Assembly (NCBI GenBank): GCA_949358305.1
Contig: CASHSZ010000105.1
Location: 158,263 to 222,262 of the forward strand
Source of the DNA: Strigamia acuminata
Lineage: Eukaryota; Arthropoda; Chilopoda; Geophilomorpha; Linotaeniidae
Reading direction: 5' to 3'
Length of the DNA: 64,000 bases
The number at the start of each line of letters is the position of its first letter. The first letter of the stretch is position 1. The notes beneath the pieces were generated by a model that made no database searches, was not told the origin of the DNA, and saw only the letters and a program-made list of their open reading frames with translations. Positions 10,062-19,402 of this stretch are shown here, piece by piece. Made by a program: the position numbers and the translations under genes.

Positions 10062-10250
10062 TGTAAGGGTGAATAAGCGACCGCGTGGTTTTAGGTTTAG
10101 TCGAATAATGCTTTATTCCGGAAGTCACAATATATATATACAAAGTAAGGGGTGAACGAGGGTGTCACAAGGCGCCTCCTAGTGGTCAGTTGTGGTCCAT
10201 CAGGGCTTCGAGGGTATAGGGGACGATTGGGAGAGACCGGGTTGGTCACA
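10062..10250 (-). mobile_element. LTR (5' type) of a minus-strand retroelement, with adjacent primer site
   Basis: On the minus strand the segment starts TGTGACCAAC, contains an AT-only TATA-like run (about 10128-10141), an AATAAA at about 10111, and ends CCCTTACA. Directly after it (10061 downward) comes TGGCGCAGTCG, the tRNA-Ser-type primer-binding start used by several insect gypsy elements. TG...CA ends, polyA signal and primer site together make an LTR call credible at only 189 bp. No matching 3' LTR was found. It sits inside the Harbinger relic. Confidence 0.6.
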
Positions 10251-10309
10251 GACACTTAGTAATATTTCCCAACCTATTTTCCACTTCAAATTTCCACTTG
10301 GTTAGATAT

Positions 10310-10436
10310 CCTAAAAATTCATTTTCCAGCCACTCCAAACGAGGATCACCAACGTCTGTGTTAAGGTTTCTGGTTAATTTTGCCTTATCTATATTGCATC
10401 CATTTAAACAATCAAACATTTTGTTAAACAGTTGTG
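10310..10436 (-). repeat. Second copy of the 5947-6085 transposase-like segment
   Basis: Near-identical to 5947-6085, with a short deletion (the GTACGGCGCTAT part is missing) and scattered substitutions. Same orientation. Part of the dispersed fragment family. Confidence 0.8.
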
Positions 10437-10486
10437 AGTCTATAACATACGTGCAAGAGTTAAATTTGCGAAAGACTGAACTTTAT

Positions 10487-10990
10487 TCAAACAAACAAAA
10501 TGGGCCAACCCTTCATCATATACAGGCTGTTCCGCGCATTGTGGTTCAGTATGCCCTCGAGGACCATCAAAATGCAGTCTTCGGACTGGACAGGGAACTC
10601 ACGTTTGGTAGAATCCAACAATGCGAACTTGCAAAAGACGTAATTAATTAGCGATTTGTCCTTCTTTTGTACCCGAGTATTCATGCGGTCTTTCCACTGG
10701 GTCCATGTTACGTTTGCACCGAGGAACTCGGTAATAGTGTTCCCACTCGGGCCAGGTTTCGAGAGCTTCTCCCTGCAGCGTGTACCAGTCCTGTGCGTGG
10801 TCACGCAACAAACCGTTAGCTTGGATAAGCTTCGTCTCTTCCGTCCAATCGCCGATCTTCGCGGCCGTGTTGATGCGGCGAATAAACTGCCACACGTCGT
10901 CGGTCTTGGCGCCAGCGAAAGGTTGGAGGAATTTCGCGGAATGCAAACCGTGCTTAACTTGTAATGCGGGAACAACAGCAACAGGCGGTG
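10487..10990 (-). pseudogene. Ty3/gypsy-type Gag fragment, frameshifted
   Basis: The minus strand reads LQPFAGAKTDDVWQFIRRIN, then QANGLLRDHAQDWYTLQGEA and TWPEWEHYY, the retrotransposon Gag (capsid) pattern. After a frame change near 10730 it continues as TWTQWKDRMNTRVQKKDKSL and on to FPVQSEDCILMVLEGI. No zinc knuckle is attached. It lies immediately beside the Harbinger N-terminal part, evidently as an insertion remnant. It is a different Gag from that of the element at 17044. Confidence 0.7.
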
Positions 10991-11019
10991 GAGTAGTAGG
11001 CAGGGGAGCCGGATTAACC

Positions 11020-11545
11020 TGTTTTTCAGTTAAACAGCTACTTTCTGGGTATGGTTTTATTAAATTAACCTGTAATGGGAAAGCTGAATCTCCAAGTATC
11101 AAAGGAAAAATATTAATCCCATTCAAAACTTTTGAATTAGCTATAAAACTTAAATTTTCAGTTGCAAGATTTGAATACAAATGTGAATTTTTGTAAACAT
11201 GCGAATCATTATTTCTCCCAGGTGACCCCATATTAATGTACAAAAACTGTCACAAACTGCTAAAAGAACTACACTGTAATGAGATTTATAATTCCAATAG
11301 TCGCACGAATGTTCTTTAGGAGGTGACCCAGCTATGTGTGTTCCATTGATAGCACCAATACACTGTGGAAAGAAACAGTTCTCTTCAAAGCCACGTATTA
11401 ATTATGCAATTTTTGTGGGGGGTTTTGGAGTTGAAATTACAGTTGACATAAACATGTCAACTACATGGAAGCAAAATGTATGCAACTCCCTGACCCAAGG
11501 TGTTTTTTTCCAACTTCAAATGATTGGCAAACTGTTCGAATTCAA
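11020..11545 (-). pseudogene. Harbinger (PIF/HARBI1-like) transposase, N-terminal and central part
   Basis: The minus strand reads FFPQCIGAINGTHIAGSPP, then YWNYKSHYSVVLLAVCDSF, and in the next frame NMGSPGRNNDSHVYKNSHLY and FPLILGDSAFPLQVNLIKPY. These match the DDE_Tnp_4 nuclease of HARBI1 relatives: the first Asp of the triad (usually IDGTH) is Asn here, the second Asp (GDSAF) is kept. At least one frameshift separates the two halves. The C-terminal continuation is found at 8875-9056. Confidence 0.8.
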
Positions 11546-11572
11546 CCGATGATCCCAGTAAGAAAACTCACA

Positions 11573-11706
11573 TTGAAATTTGTTTCTTCATACAAATGCA
11601 TGCAAGCTAATGGTGGCAAATTGAGAATTATAACATTTCTGTACTTTGACACTAGCTCATTTAGAAGAGGAATTATCTTTTCTTGTAATTCATGCACAGT
11701 AATGCC
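11573..11706 (-). other. Candidate orphan exon
   Basis: A 134-bp open segment is bounded by an acceptor (TTATTGCAG ending at 11707) and a donor (GTGAGT beginning at 11572). Its frame reads GITVHELQEKIIPLLNELVS then NVIILNLPPLACMHLYEETN. The hydrophobic-strand-plus-PP pattern recalls SGNH-hydrolase-like regions of transposon proteins, but this is not a firm match. It does not join in frame to the SET segment next to it. Confidence 0.25.
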
Positions 11707-11749
11707 CTGCAATAAACCTTAAGAATATTTTTATAATTAAATACTTTAC

Positions 11750-12005
11750 ATATCAGATTTTTCTTGTTTTTACTGTGGTTTATCAATCTCCCTAAAGTTT
11801 TGTTGTCTGGAGTGGCATCTATTTCGTACTTCTTTCCATTGGTAGAAAGGTGGAAAACGTAATATTTTTCCGATTTCTGGAACGGAATTTCAGGGAAAGC
11901 GTTAACTTCAGTTATTTCCCCTGAATAGTGACAGACAACATCATTTTTTTTAAAGTTTATACTGGTGAAAACAATCTCGCCTTTTGTGGCGGACAATCCT
12001 TTCAC
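11750..12005 (-). pseudogene. KMT5A/SETD8-like SET domain, truncated
   Basis: The minus strand encodes KGLSATKGEIVFTSINFKKN, then DVVCHYSGEITEV, YYVFHLSTNGKKYEIDATP and LGRLINHSKNKKN. This is the order seen in the SET domain of the histone H4K20 methyltransferase KMT5A, including the conserved RLINHS motif that forms the cofactor-binding pseudoknot. The domain breaks off before the expected C-terminal YDYG-type motif: the frame runs into AT-rich sequence at 11749, where a donor-like GTAAAG sits. The 5' side opens without a convincing start. It is therefore a partial domain, either an exon of a gene or a captured piece inside the transposon-rich area. No joined exon could be shown. Confidence 0.65.
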
Positions 12006-12106
12006 AAGACAAAAATAGGGTTAAAAATAAGGCTTAACAATATTATCATAGGATTTAAGCACAACAGATCTTGAATACGACATAATAATAAAATCACATG
12101 CAATAC

Positions 12107-12739
12107 TGTGAGTGTTCGGACGGACGCCACGTGGTCTGGGGAGGACCGCGAGGCGCTGGACGCAACACACACGATGATTCAATCCACGAAATACAACAGA
12201 GACACAAGTTTAGGTTTTGGTTATTGCTTTATTGTTGTCTAGGGGTATGATATGGTGTCTCAAGGTGTATTTCCCAAATGTAATAGCGGTTTTGCCGCTA
12301 TTCCTGATTCGACCACGTGGCACGGCAATCGGTAGATCGCCATGACACGTGAGATCGGTTATCGCAGTTTGTGCCGCGTCGTCGCGACGTTCTTTAGAAA
12401 CGTGCGGCGAACACGGCGTGTTGGACGCTTAGGTCCCGACCGGCGACAGCATTGCTGCGTCGGTCCTTCGGGTCTCTCCTACGATCGGCATTGCGAAGAA
12501 GGTCGGAACACGACCGTTCGCCATGCTGGTCAAGAATCAACTGTCGGGCTTCTGCGGGGCCCACCACTTCCGGAAGGGGCACTTCCGGTTCCCAATTGGC
12601 CGGAGCCAATGACCAACAGCTCCACCTGGTGCGGGGGACCGCGCCAGGTCGCGCACGAGAAACACACGAGGTGCGCGAGAGCTGGGAAGCGCCGTGTGTT
12701 GCAGTGAAGTGACACAGCATGAGTGGGCAGCTGGTCACA
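12107..12739 (-). mobile_element. LTR (3' type or solo) of a minus-strand retroelement
   Basis: On the minus strand it begins TGTGACCAGC and ends ACACTCACA, with an AATAAA at about 12230. It is preceded directly, on that strand, by a purine run of polypurine-tract type (AGGGGGGGGAGA, 12740-12752). The start resembles that of the LTR at 10250 (TGTGACCA). No second copy lies in the window. If it is a 3' LTR, the body of its element would lie at 12740-14111, so the unknown ORF at 13111 could belong to it. Confidence 0.5.
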
Positions 12740-12756
12740 TCTCCCCCCCCTAAAAA
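12740..12756 (-). promoter_or_regulatory. Polypurine tract next to the LTR
   Basis: Read on the minus strand, TTTTTAGGGGGGGGAGA abuts the LTR start. Polypurine tracts prime plus-strand DNA synthesis in LTR elements. Confidence 0.5.
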
Positions 12757-13110
12757 GAGGTAATTCTTAGAGAGGAGAACTGACAACACACTTCACGAAA
12801 GTGGTTTGAAAAGTTAATTGTTTATTACTTCTCTTTTTATAGGAAACACTGCGGGAAACACACACTCAAGGACCACACTTACCCCCAGGATGGAAACAGA
12901 AAAAAATTCGAAATACACTGTATAATAAAATAAAAACACACTTTGTAACAACACTTTGTAATTTTTTGAACATGAATAAAAATGCTATTTTGAATTTTAA
13001 ACTTATAACTCGTGGTTATTTAATAAAAATGAAATGAATGTGAAAACTTGTAAATATACAATAAAAAACTTGTTGTAGGTCTAAAAAGACCTGGACGAGA
13101 CTCTTTGCTT
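12757..13110. other. AT-rich stretch downstream of the unknown ORF
   Basis: No ORF. A short perfect hairpin (AGGTCT AAAA AGACCT) at about 13077-13092 lies just after the stop of the unknown ORF on the minus strand. Several AATAAA-like strings on both strands. Confidence 0.35.
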
Positions 13111-14025
13111 TCACTCTTTCGGCTCCAACGACTTTCCGGGCGTCACTGGCAATTCGTCGAGTTGATCCATTTCCTCCTGGCGAATTGGCGACATCTTCTC
13201 CGCCAGACCTCGTTGCGTTTTCGTCTGGTGGCGGCGCGCTCTCTTTTCCCGATTCTTATCCGCTGATTTCGATTTCGGCCTCGGATTCGACGTGATATCT
13301 TCCTCGGCTTTTGGGGTTTGGACCGTCGTGTCCGCATCCTCGATGATCATCGGCGTGACTTCGGTCTCACTGCCGAAAACAAGATTTGTCGGAATGTCGC
13401 CGGATATTGGTGGCATCACGACGGCTGTCGATGTTTCTGGTGCGGCGGCGGACAGTTCGCTTGCTGGTTGCAGCGGTGCGTTCGCCGTAGGAAAAACGAA
13501 CGAGTTTGTGGTGGTTCCAGCTTTGGTAGAAGCTGTCAACGACAAAGAAGAGAGCGGGGCAGGCAATATTTGACTCCAAACCCCTTTCAGTTCTTCCGGA
13601 GTTTTCTCCGTCCGCATTATTTTTGGTGAAACAGTCTTGGCTGTCTCGCTCGTGATCGTTGCCGCCGCCGGTGTCTTCGACGTGGTATTGGCGATGGCGT
13701 TTGTGTGCCGTTGGTAATCGGCCGCTTTTCGTAATTGACGACGCTTCTTGGCTTCGTCCTTTACTTCTTTCTCACTCCAAGTTGGGTGTTCCGTACGAAC
13801 AGCCAACCGAAGCTCCAGTAGCTCCGCGGAAATGTTAGTTTCCATGGAAATACCCATTTGTTTTGTTGTTGCGGAAGAAGTCTTTGGACCATTTCCTTTT
13901 AATATTGGTTTGGCTGTCGAGTTTTTGCTCGATTGCTTCGCCGTTTTGTTTGTATCGACCGTCGAGTTGTTGCTCGTGGCCTCTACTAGTGTTTGTGGTT
14001 CAAATGACGAATTTTTGTTCGACAT
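13111..14025 (-). CDS. Unknown Ser/Thr/Ala/Lys-rich protein, 5' side cut by the retrotransposon
   Basis: Intact 304-aa frame. It is low-complexity and polar, rich in Ser, Thr, Ala and Lys, with a basic helix-prone middle (SEKEVKDEAKKRRQLRKAAD) and a Lys/Arg-rich stretch near residues 250-275 that could act in nuclear targeting or nucleic-acid binding. No recognised domain. A broken paralog at 6290-7040 shares short conserved strings (TWSEK, RTEKTPEEL), which argues for past protein-level constraint. The frame stays open without a stop for a further 86 bp upstream of the ATG at 14025, right up to the LTR edge at 14112, so the true N terminus may have been severed by the gypsy insertion. It may be a host gene or an ORF of the minus-strand LTR element ending at 12107. 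Confidence 0.5.
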   Translation of the reverse strand: MSNKNSSFEPQTLVEATSNNSTVDTNKTAKQSSKNSTAKPILKGNGPKTSSATTKQMGISMETNISAELLELRLAVRTEHPTWSEKEVKDEAKKRRQLRKAADYQRHTNAIANTTSKTPAAATITSETAKTVSPKIMRTEKTPEELKGVWSQILPAPLSSLSLTASTKAGTTTNSFVFPTANAPLQPASELSAAAPETSTAVVMPPISGDIPTNLVFGSETEVTPMIIEDADTTVQTPKAEEDITSNPRPKSKSADKNREKRARRHQTKTQRGLAEKMSPIRQEEMDQLDELPVTPGKSLEPKE

Positions 14026-14744
14026 CTTCGCCTTTTTTCTTGGCGGTTGCGTTGGGGTAGAGGATGCGGAAAGTCCCTTGAAGTAGATTTTCGCGTCCCT
14101 TTCCCTGTCGGTGTGACGGTTTACAATGGCTATAAATGCCTATTTTCTTAGAAAGAAGCGCTGTCGCGCCATTATCATGATATCTCGAAGATATTCTGTG
14201 TAAAACTGGTATAATTCCTAAATAAAGATATTTGGGATGTTTCAAATACAAAGATGTTCGTTTATTATTAATGAACACTCATTTCTACATGATATAGATA
14301 TATCACGGCCGAATTACGAAGAGTCGTCTGCTAAAACCCGCATTTGTCAATGCTCCATATTGCCACTAGATGGCGCGATCGCAATTAGCGGTAAATTCGA
14401 ATACGAACTTGAAAACCTCATGATTAAATATAAACGTATATTTAATCAAGTGAATAAATTGTGTTAAATATTAATATAAATATATATTAAATATCTGACA
14501 TTGTTAAATACAATGTAACTTCCATTTCTGCGGGACAGAATGTTTAGCGATCAATCGGTCAACCGATCAATCTGATTGGTGGAACCCATTTCCGGTCCTG
14601 GGTATCCAGTTCCGGTTGTTACAAGGATTAGCATAATTTGCATAAATGCTCCTCCGTATCCACTTCCGGTGATACGGGATTGGAGGAATTCATGGAACCA
14701 ATGTTCCAATTGGATAGTTGGATTAATCCTTAATCCAGTCAGGT

Positions 14745-14752
14745 TATATAAA
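14745..14752 (+). promoter_or_regulatory. TATA box of the LTR promoter
   Basis: TATATAAA, followed about 22-30 bp later by CATTCAGCAGCTCTG, a plausible initiator (TCAGC). Transcription of the element would start near 14770. Confidence 0.6.
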
Positions 14753-14851
14753 CCCAAACAACCAGCCATTCAGCAGCTCTGTTTGATTATTTTCTGTTTG
14801 GTATTGTTACTTAAGAAATATGATTCGTTGTTCACGTAAAAAAAACCTTTT

Positions 14852-14906
14852 GGTTCTTTGTTGATTTATTCGCAAAGAACCGTTGCATGATTCTACAGAA
14901 TCATGC
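14852..14906 (+). other. Two adjacent RNA hairpins in the LTR transcript leader
   Basis: The first has stem GGTTCTTTG (14852-14860) with CAAAGAACC (14873-14881). The second has stem GCATGATTCT (14885-14894) with AGAATCATGC (14897-14906) and a two-base loop, a perfect 10-bp pairing. They lie about 80-135 nt after the presumed start site. A role in dimerisation, packaging or translation is inference only. Confidence 0.6.
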
Positions 14907-15934
14907 CACCGCCGGCAATTGAAGTCGAAGTGCTGGGATCATTATGTTGCATAAATGTTACAGTTTACGGTTGCGACGCCGAAGGAGAACCCGCCGTTGT
15001 GCAATTCAGTATCCTCCGGACAGGACCATGTGGTCTTTCTCGGTATGAACGTATTCCGTTACCGCAAGTAGCATCGTTGCTGTTGAGAATTAGTTCCTTC
15101 ACCGGATGGTGCCAAAGCAGTCTGTTTTACAGTAACCACGAGTAGCACCAAGTGTTTGGCAAGCTGATTCTCATGGTATTCGATGCCAAAGTAGTCGGTC
15201 TATTATTAGTACCGCGAGAGATTATACTGCTGTGCGGAGCCGCGAGCTATCGACTCCTGTGTACGTGATACCGTCAATCGCCAGACGAACGACCGTGTCG
15301 CGACGCAGGGGACGCTTGATACCGTTCTGCATTGCAAGGCGTATATTTTCTTTCGACGGCAATTGTGTGTTGCGACGGGAAGCCTAATCTTCATTTTATT
15401 TATAACAGCTAAATATTAACTTGGCGACAAGTTGATTAACCAAGTCAGAAGACTTAATTACGATCACGATTACATCAAAGACGCAAATGTAACCGATAAG
15501 TTGACGACAACTTATCCACAAAATATCTAAATAAGAATTCACAACGATATGAATTAAATATAATTCATAAGCGGAATATTGATAAGTAAATGAATACATT
15601 TACTTACACCAATATCCTCCCAAAGTTGTGGCGGTGCAGACAAAGTCAACCGCAATGCTCAGATCATTCGATTTATCGACGTGCGATAATTTACACAGCG
15701 AACCAAGGAAACCAGCGAAGCCATATCGGACTCCAGGACACAGCCATCCGGCTTAGATGACATCTGTAAACCAGGTCGAGCGATGGGGAAACCGCTCCCT
15801 TATCCCAGACCCGTAGTGATATTATTCTAGGGCCAGTTGGCTAATTCTTTGTATAGTTTAATAGCTGATTTAACTTGCCAAATGTTGGCATTAGTCTTAT
15901 GTATAATTTAGCTCACTGCATATTGTTTGCCAAC

Positions 15935-15940
15935 AATAAA
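15935..15940 (+). terminator. Polyadenylation signal of the LTR
   Basis: AATAAA, 97 bp before the LTR end, followed by T-rich sequence (TGTATTTATCTCGTATTG). The position fits the R/U5 border of an LTR. Confidence 0.6.
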
Positions 15941-16039
15941 CTGTCTTGTATTTATCTCGTATTGTATTCACTGTTTATTTATTGCGATCTCTTCCCGGTA
16001 CCATTGTTAAATGGGAGTTGTGGTCGTCACCGTCACACG

Positions 16040-16058
16040 TGGAGGTTCCACCGAGATT
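16040..16058 (+). promoter_or_regulatory. Primer-binding site for tRNA-Gln
   Basis: TGGAGGTTCCACCGAGATT is the exact complement of the 3' end of animal tRNA-Gln (acceptor stem, T-stem and CCA) as I recall it. It lies two bases after the LTR, the spacing expected when integrase trims two bases. It primes minus-strand DNA synthesis. Confidence 0.85.
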
Positions 16059-16513
16059 AGGTTGCAATTAAATTCGTTTGAATTGCAACAGTGAATATTG
16101 GAGATAAATATTTTAACTAAAAAATTAGTTAAAGAACAGACAATTAGATTTTCAGTTTATATCTCCGTACGAAGAAAGTAAACTGATGAAATAGAATTAC
16201 GTAGTGGATTTTCCTTCATTATTTTCGCTCGAAAATTTAAGGGATCTCGAAGACTACCAACTAATCTCACATGTGAAAGTTCCACTGAAGATTAGGATTT
16301 GCAATTAACTCGATAGAATTAAAAAAGTGAATTTTCTCGAGGAAAATGAATAATTCAAATTCTACACGAAAGAATTGCAACAAATTACTGTTAAGATCTA
16401 TCACATGATGTTGAGATAAGTTTTAATCGAAGTTTTTCAAAATTCGGAGAATTGGAAATAACAAGAATTCGTAGAAGAAGTATATTTAGATATTTGCTTT
16501 ATTCTTGAAAAGA

Positions 16514-16551
<38 letters not shown>

Positions 16552-17043
16552 AAGTCTAAACATGTTTTACAAATCGCAAGAAAAAGAAAAACCTTGCAGA
16601 AAATGGAATTTCGAAGTAAGTCCAGTCTTTAAGAAAAGTTACAATAATTGGAAACAATTTACAAGAGTTGAAATGAATCTATTTTATTTTCATACAAATT
16701 TGGAAAAATATTTACAAATAATCTCTCGAAGGAATTTTATTTTATCAGTAAAGACTAAAAGTCGAAGAGAACGGACTTAGTAGAGAACTGATGACGAAAA
16801 TGATACGTTCGTTATACAATCATTTGATAACGAACCAGCCAATCAGGAACTAGGTGATCTAAGGATCCCCAGCCCCTTGCTATTAAAGGAGAGCCAGATC
16901 AGATTGAGATCATTCGCTTCCAGACCAGACCAGCAGACGTGTTTCAGTAACCATCCTGACTACGCCATCCGATTCTAGTTACGATTCGAAGTTTTCCACC
17001 GCTAAAATAGTAAAAAAGACCGATTCAATTATATTTTTATAAA
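16059..17043 (+). other. Long untranslated leader of the retrotransposon
   Basis: 985 bp, AT-rich. It contains a diverged duplicate of the primer-site region (16265-16350 resembles 16030-16110), an uninterrupted run of 30 A (16521-16550), and a short frame at 16562-16780 that is probably chance. A second promoter-like stretch (TATTAAAG at about 16878, then CAGATTGAGATCATTCGCTTC) lies about 165 bp before gag. Confidence 0.7.
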
Positions 17044-19380
17044 ATGGATCCAAACAATCTTCCTAACGAAGAAAAAGTGGCTGAAGAAAAGGCCGTAGAA
17101 GAAATAGTTAGCTTGGATTCAAGTTATGTAAAACTTTGTGACCAAACGGAAATGATTCCCGATGAACTCACACAGTTTTGTACGCATTACGAACTAGATA
17201 GAACTCAGTTCAAAACCATAATCGAAGCTTCTGAATTTGTGACGAAGCGGGCGTTACGTAACATACGTATTAATCCAACTCCGGAAAAACGAGCAGAACT
17301 TTCGAAGGAGAGTTCGGCGAACCATAATTCTGGAAAGGACCCAATCCCGTCGCCAAGAGATCTGTCTGAAGAAAACAGATCACGATCTAAAACTCCACAA
17401 CGTAAGTTGGGAGATCAAGCAAGAATTAAAACTCCGTCGGTTCGTAACCAAGATATTCGAGAATTATTTCGAACATCAAGCAAGGAATCGCTTGATCAGT
17501 CCAGTTTAGGAAATAGAACTCCTCACTCCCGCAACGCCAGTTACCACAATACTCCAAGTATTTCGGAGGTAGGAGGATCCAATTTTTCAACTTTTCAACC
17601 TGAAAATGCTAAAAAGCAACCCAATCCACATATTTATACGGAGAATGGGACGAGACATTTTGCCAAACAAACCCCTAGAGGGCGAGGCAATAAATCCGCC
17701 ATTCGACGGAAATTATCTCCACTACCATCTCCAGTCTTACCTCAAACTCGACAAGAACAATTGAGATTAGACGAAGTGGAAAAGGAACGAATTAGGCTGG
17801 AAGCAATTAATCAAAAACAGATTAACGACGAAAAGATTCGCCAAGATAAACTTGAAGGAGAAGTTGTCAATCAAAACGAAGTTCGTAAGTCGATAGACAA
17901 AAACGATAAAATTCTAATTAATCAATTACGGGCTCAATGGCGACAGGAACACGATGAAAAGTTCCAAAAGCAACAAGATCAATACAATAAGAAGTGGGCG
18001 GAAGTGAACAGAATTGAAGACAATCAACGCAAGCGGGAGAAAACCTTACAGGAAAGCATCCGGCTAAATCTCGCGGCGTCCACTCGGGCTAGCCATGGTA
18101 GTGAACCCCGAGACCAGACAAATCCGTCACGTGCATCTACCGATGACATTCCAAGCTCACATTTCTCGGCAGAAAGTTCTACAGAAACTAGACTTCCCTC
18201 TGACGGAACTAATATTTCATTTGACTATATTTTGAAAATGCAACAAAATATGGCCGCCCAATTCCAAAAACAATTGGATAGTCGAATAGATACATTCGTT
18301 CAAACTCAACAAACAACTGGGCCGCAACGATCTAATAATCCAGGACCCAGTAAAGTCTTTTTCAAAGGACAAGACCTTCCAGTTTTCGATGGAAAACAGG
18401 AGGATATAGATAAATTTTTATCAGTAGCTAAAACTGTAGCTATTTCAAAGGGATTAACTCTGGACGAAATGGTTAATCAAGGTATTCCCACCTATTTGTC
18501 CGGATTAGCCCAACAATGGTATGACGAGAATAAAACCAAGTTTACCAACTGGGAAACCTTCGTAGAATTATTTCGTGAAGAATTCGACATGATTCCAACT
18601 ACTCGACTCCGAAATTTACGAAAAGTAATCCAAGGAGACGATGAACCTTTATATGAATTTCTAGTCAGATTCACTAAAGCCCAAGGATCGTATTCCGAAA
18701 GAGGAAATGTTGCCACACTTTTCGACAACCTGAATTGGACGAGTTACAATAGATTAATCGATCGAAATCTGTACAGGAGCGAGTCAGTAGACAAAATCTT
18801 TCAATTCGTACGAACGAATAGAGCTCTCTTTGAACCCCAAAGAATTCGTACAGAAAATTCTAAGGAAATTGATAAAGTGGTATCTAACAACCAGAAGTAT
18901 TCTAAAGATACCAAAAGCACGAGACCTTCTGCTCGATCCACTCAAATGATGGAAATAGGGTCGGAAGAAGAAACGATCGAAGTCAATGAATTGACGGAGA
19001 ATAATGTATCAATGGATAACTTATTATGTGCCATGTCGGAAAATCAGACAGGGAAATGTTTTCATTGTAAACAACCAGGTCATTTCAAAAGAGAATGTCC
19101 TCTGCTTCCAAAGCGAAAATTTAGCAATAATTTCCCTGGAAATAATAATTCCAATAACAATAGCGCTAATCAGCAGCCGAACGAATTTAAGCGACCACGC
19201 CAAAATTGGGTAACTGCCGAAGCTATTGATCAAAAAATGGAAGAGTTAAAAACTGATATGAATAACAGTATGCAAACAACGATAAGTAAGACAGTGTCGG
19301 ATTTATTTAGTAAATTCTTAGACCCGAAGAACGCTACTACGGCACCAATTACTGAAACCCCACCGGTTCCAAAAAACTAG
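17044..19380 (+). CDS. gag: Gag polyprotein of the gypsy element
   Basis: 778 aa. Residues 1-230 are polar and probably disordered (matrix-like). Residues about 235-345 are a Glu/Lys/Arg/Gln-rich likely coiled coil. Residues about 436-610 carry the retrotransposon Gag capsid core (DLPVFDGKQEDIDKFLSVAK, then YLSGLAQQWYDENK and NWETFVELFREEF). A single CCHC zinc knuckle follows (CFHCKQPGHFKREC; C672, C675, H680, C685) and then an Asn-rich tail. The protein forms the cytoplasmic particle and binds genomic RNA through the knuckle. The start is the first ATG after the leader. The stop (TAG 19378-19380) lies directly after the slippery heptamer, so a minority of ribosomes should continue into pol. 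Confidence 0.92.
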   Translation: MDPNNLPNEEKVAEEKAVEEIVSLDSSYVKLCDQTEMIPDELTQFCTHYELDRTQFKTIIEASEFVTKRALRNIRINPTPEKRAELSKESSANHNSGKDPIPSPRDLSEENRSRSKTPQRKLGDQARIKTPSVRNQDIRELFRTSSKESLDQSSLGNRTPHSRNASYHNTPSISEVGGSNFSTFQPENAKKQPNPHIYTENGTRHFAKQTPRGRGNKSAIRRKLSPLPSPVLPQTRQEQLRLDEVEKERIRLEAINQKQINDEKIRQDKLEGEVVNQNEVRKSIDKNDKILINQLRAQWRQEHDEKFQKQQDQYNKKWAEVNRIEDNQRKREKTLQESIRLNLAASTRASHGSEPRDQTNPSRASTDDIPSSHFSAESSTETRLPSDGTNISFDYILKMQQNMAAQFQKQLDSRIDTFVQTQQTTGPQRSNNPGPSKVFFKGQDLPVFDGKQEDIDKFLSVAKTVAISKGLTLDEMVNQGIPTYLSGLAQQWYDENKTKFTNWETFVELFREEFDMIPTTRLRNLRKVIQGDDEPLYEFLVRFTKAQGSYSERGNVATLFDNLNWTSYNRLIDRNLYRSESVDKIFQFVRTNRALFEPQRIRTENSKEIDKVVSNNQKYSKDTKSTRPSARSTQMMEIGSEEETIEVNELTENNVSMDNLLCAMSENQTGKCFHCKQPGHFKRECPLLPKRKFSNNFPGNNNSNNNSANQQPNEFKRPRQNWVTAEAIDQKMEELKTDMNNSMQTTISKTVSDLFSKFLDPKNATTAPITETPPVPKN

Positions 19381-19402
19381 TGGCGGGGGTCCTCGAGCCC
19401 CC
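19371..19402 (+). promoter_or_regulatory. Programmed -1 ribosomal frameshift signal between gag and pol
   Basis: The heptamer A AAA AAC (19371-19377) sits in the gag frame as AAA AAC just before the TAG stop. A -1 slip reads AAA AAA and then enters pol at CTA (19377). Seven bases further on, a GGGGG/CCCCC stem (19385-19389 with 19398-19402, 8-base loop) forms the expected downstream roadblock. The pol frame opens only at 19356 and has no ATG in its first 118 codons after 19380, so independent initiation is unlikely. Confidence 0.85.

Larger units (their letters stand above)
14112..16037 (+). repeat. 5' LTR, 1,926 bp
   Basis: It starts TGTGACGG and ends CCGTCACA, a perfect 8-bp terminal inverted repeat, and is followed after two bases (CG) by the primer site. 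It holds a TATA box (14745), two strong hairpins (14852-14906), a polyA signal (15935) and, in U3, several TTCCGGT-type short repeats (about 14588-14670) that may be enhancer elements. It is unusually long for an insect gypsy LTR. A short frame at 14903-15145 (80 codons) lies within it and is probably not coding. Confidence 0.9.

Noticed and set aside
12342-12789. Several overlapping frames on both strands
   Set aside because: They lie in a GC-rich LTR and have no domain pattern.
14903-15145. 80-codon frame inside the 5' LTR
   Set aside because: No recognised features, follows two hairpins in the transcript leader, and cannot be compared because the 3' LTR lacks this part.
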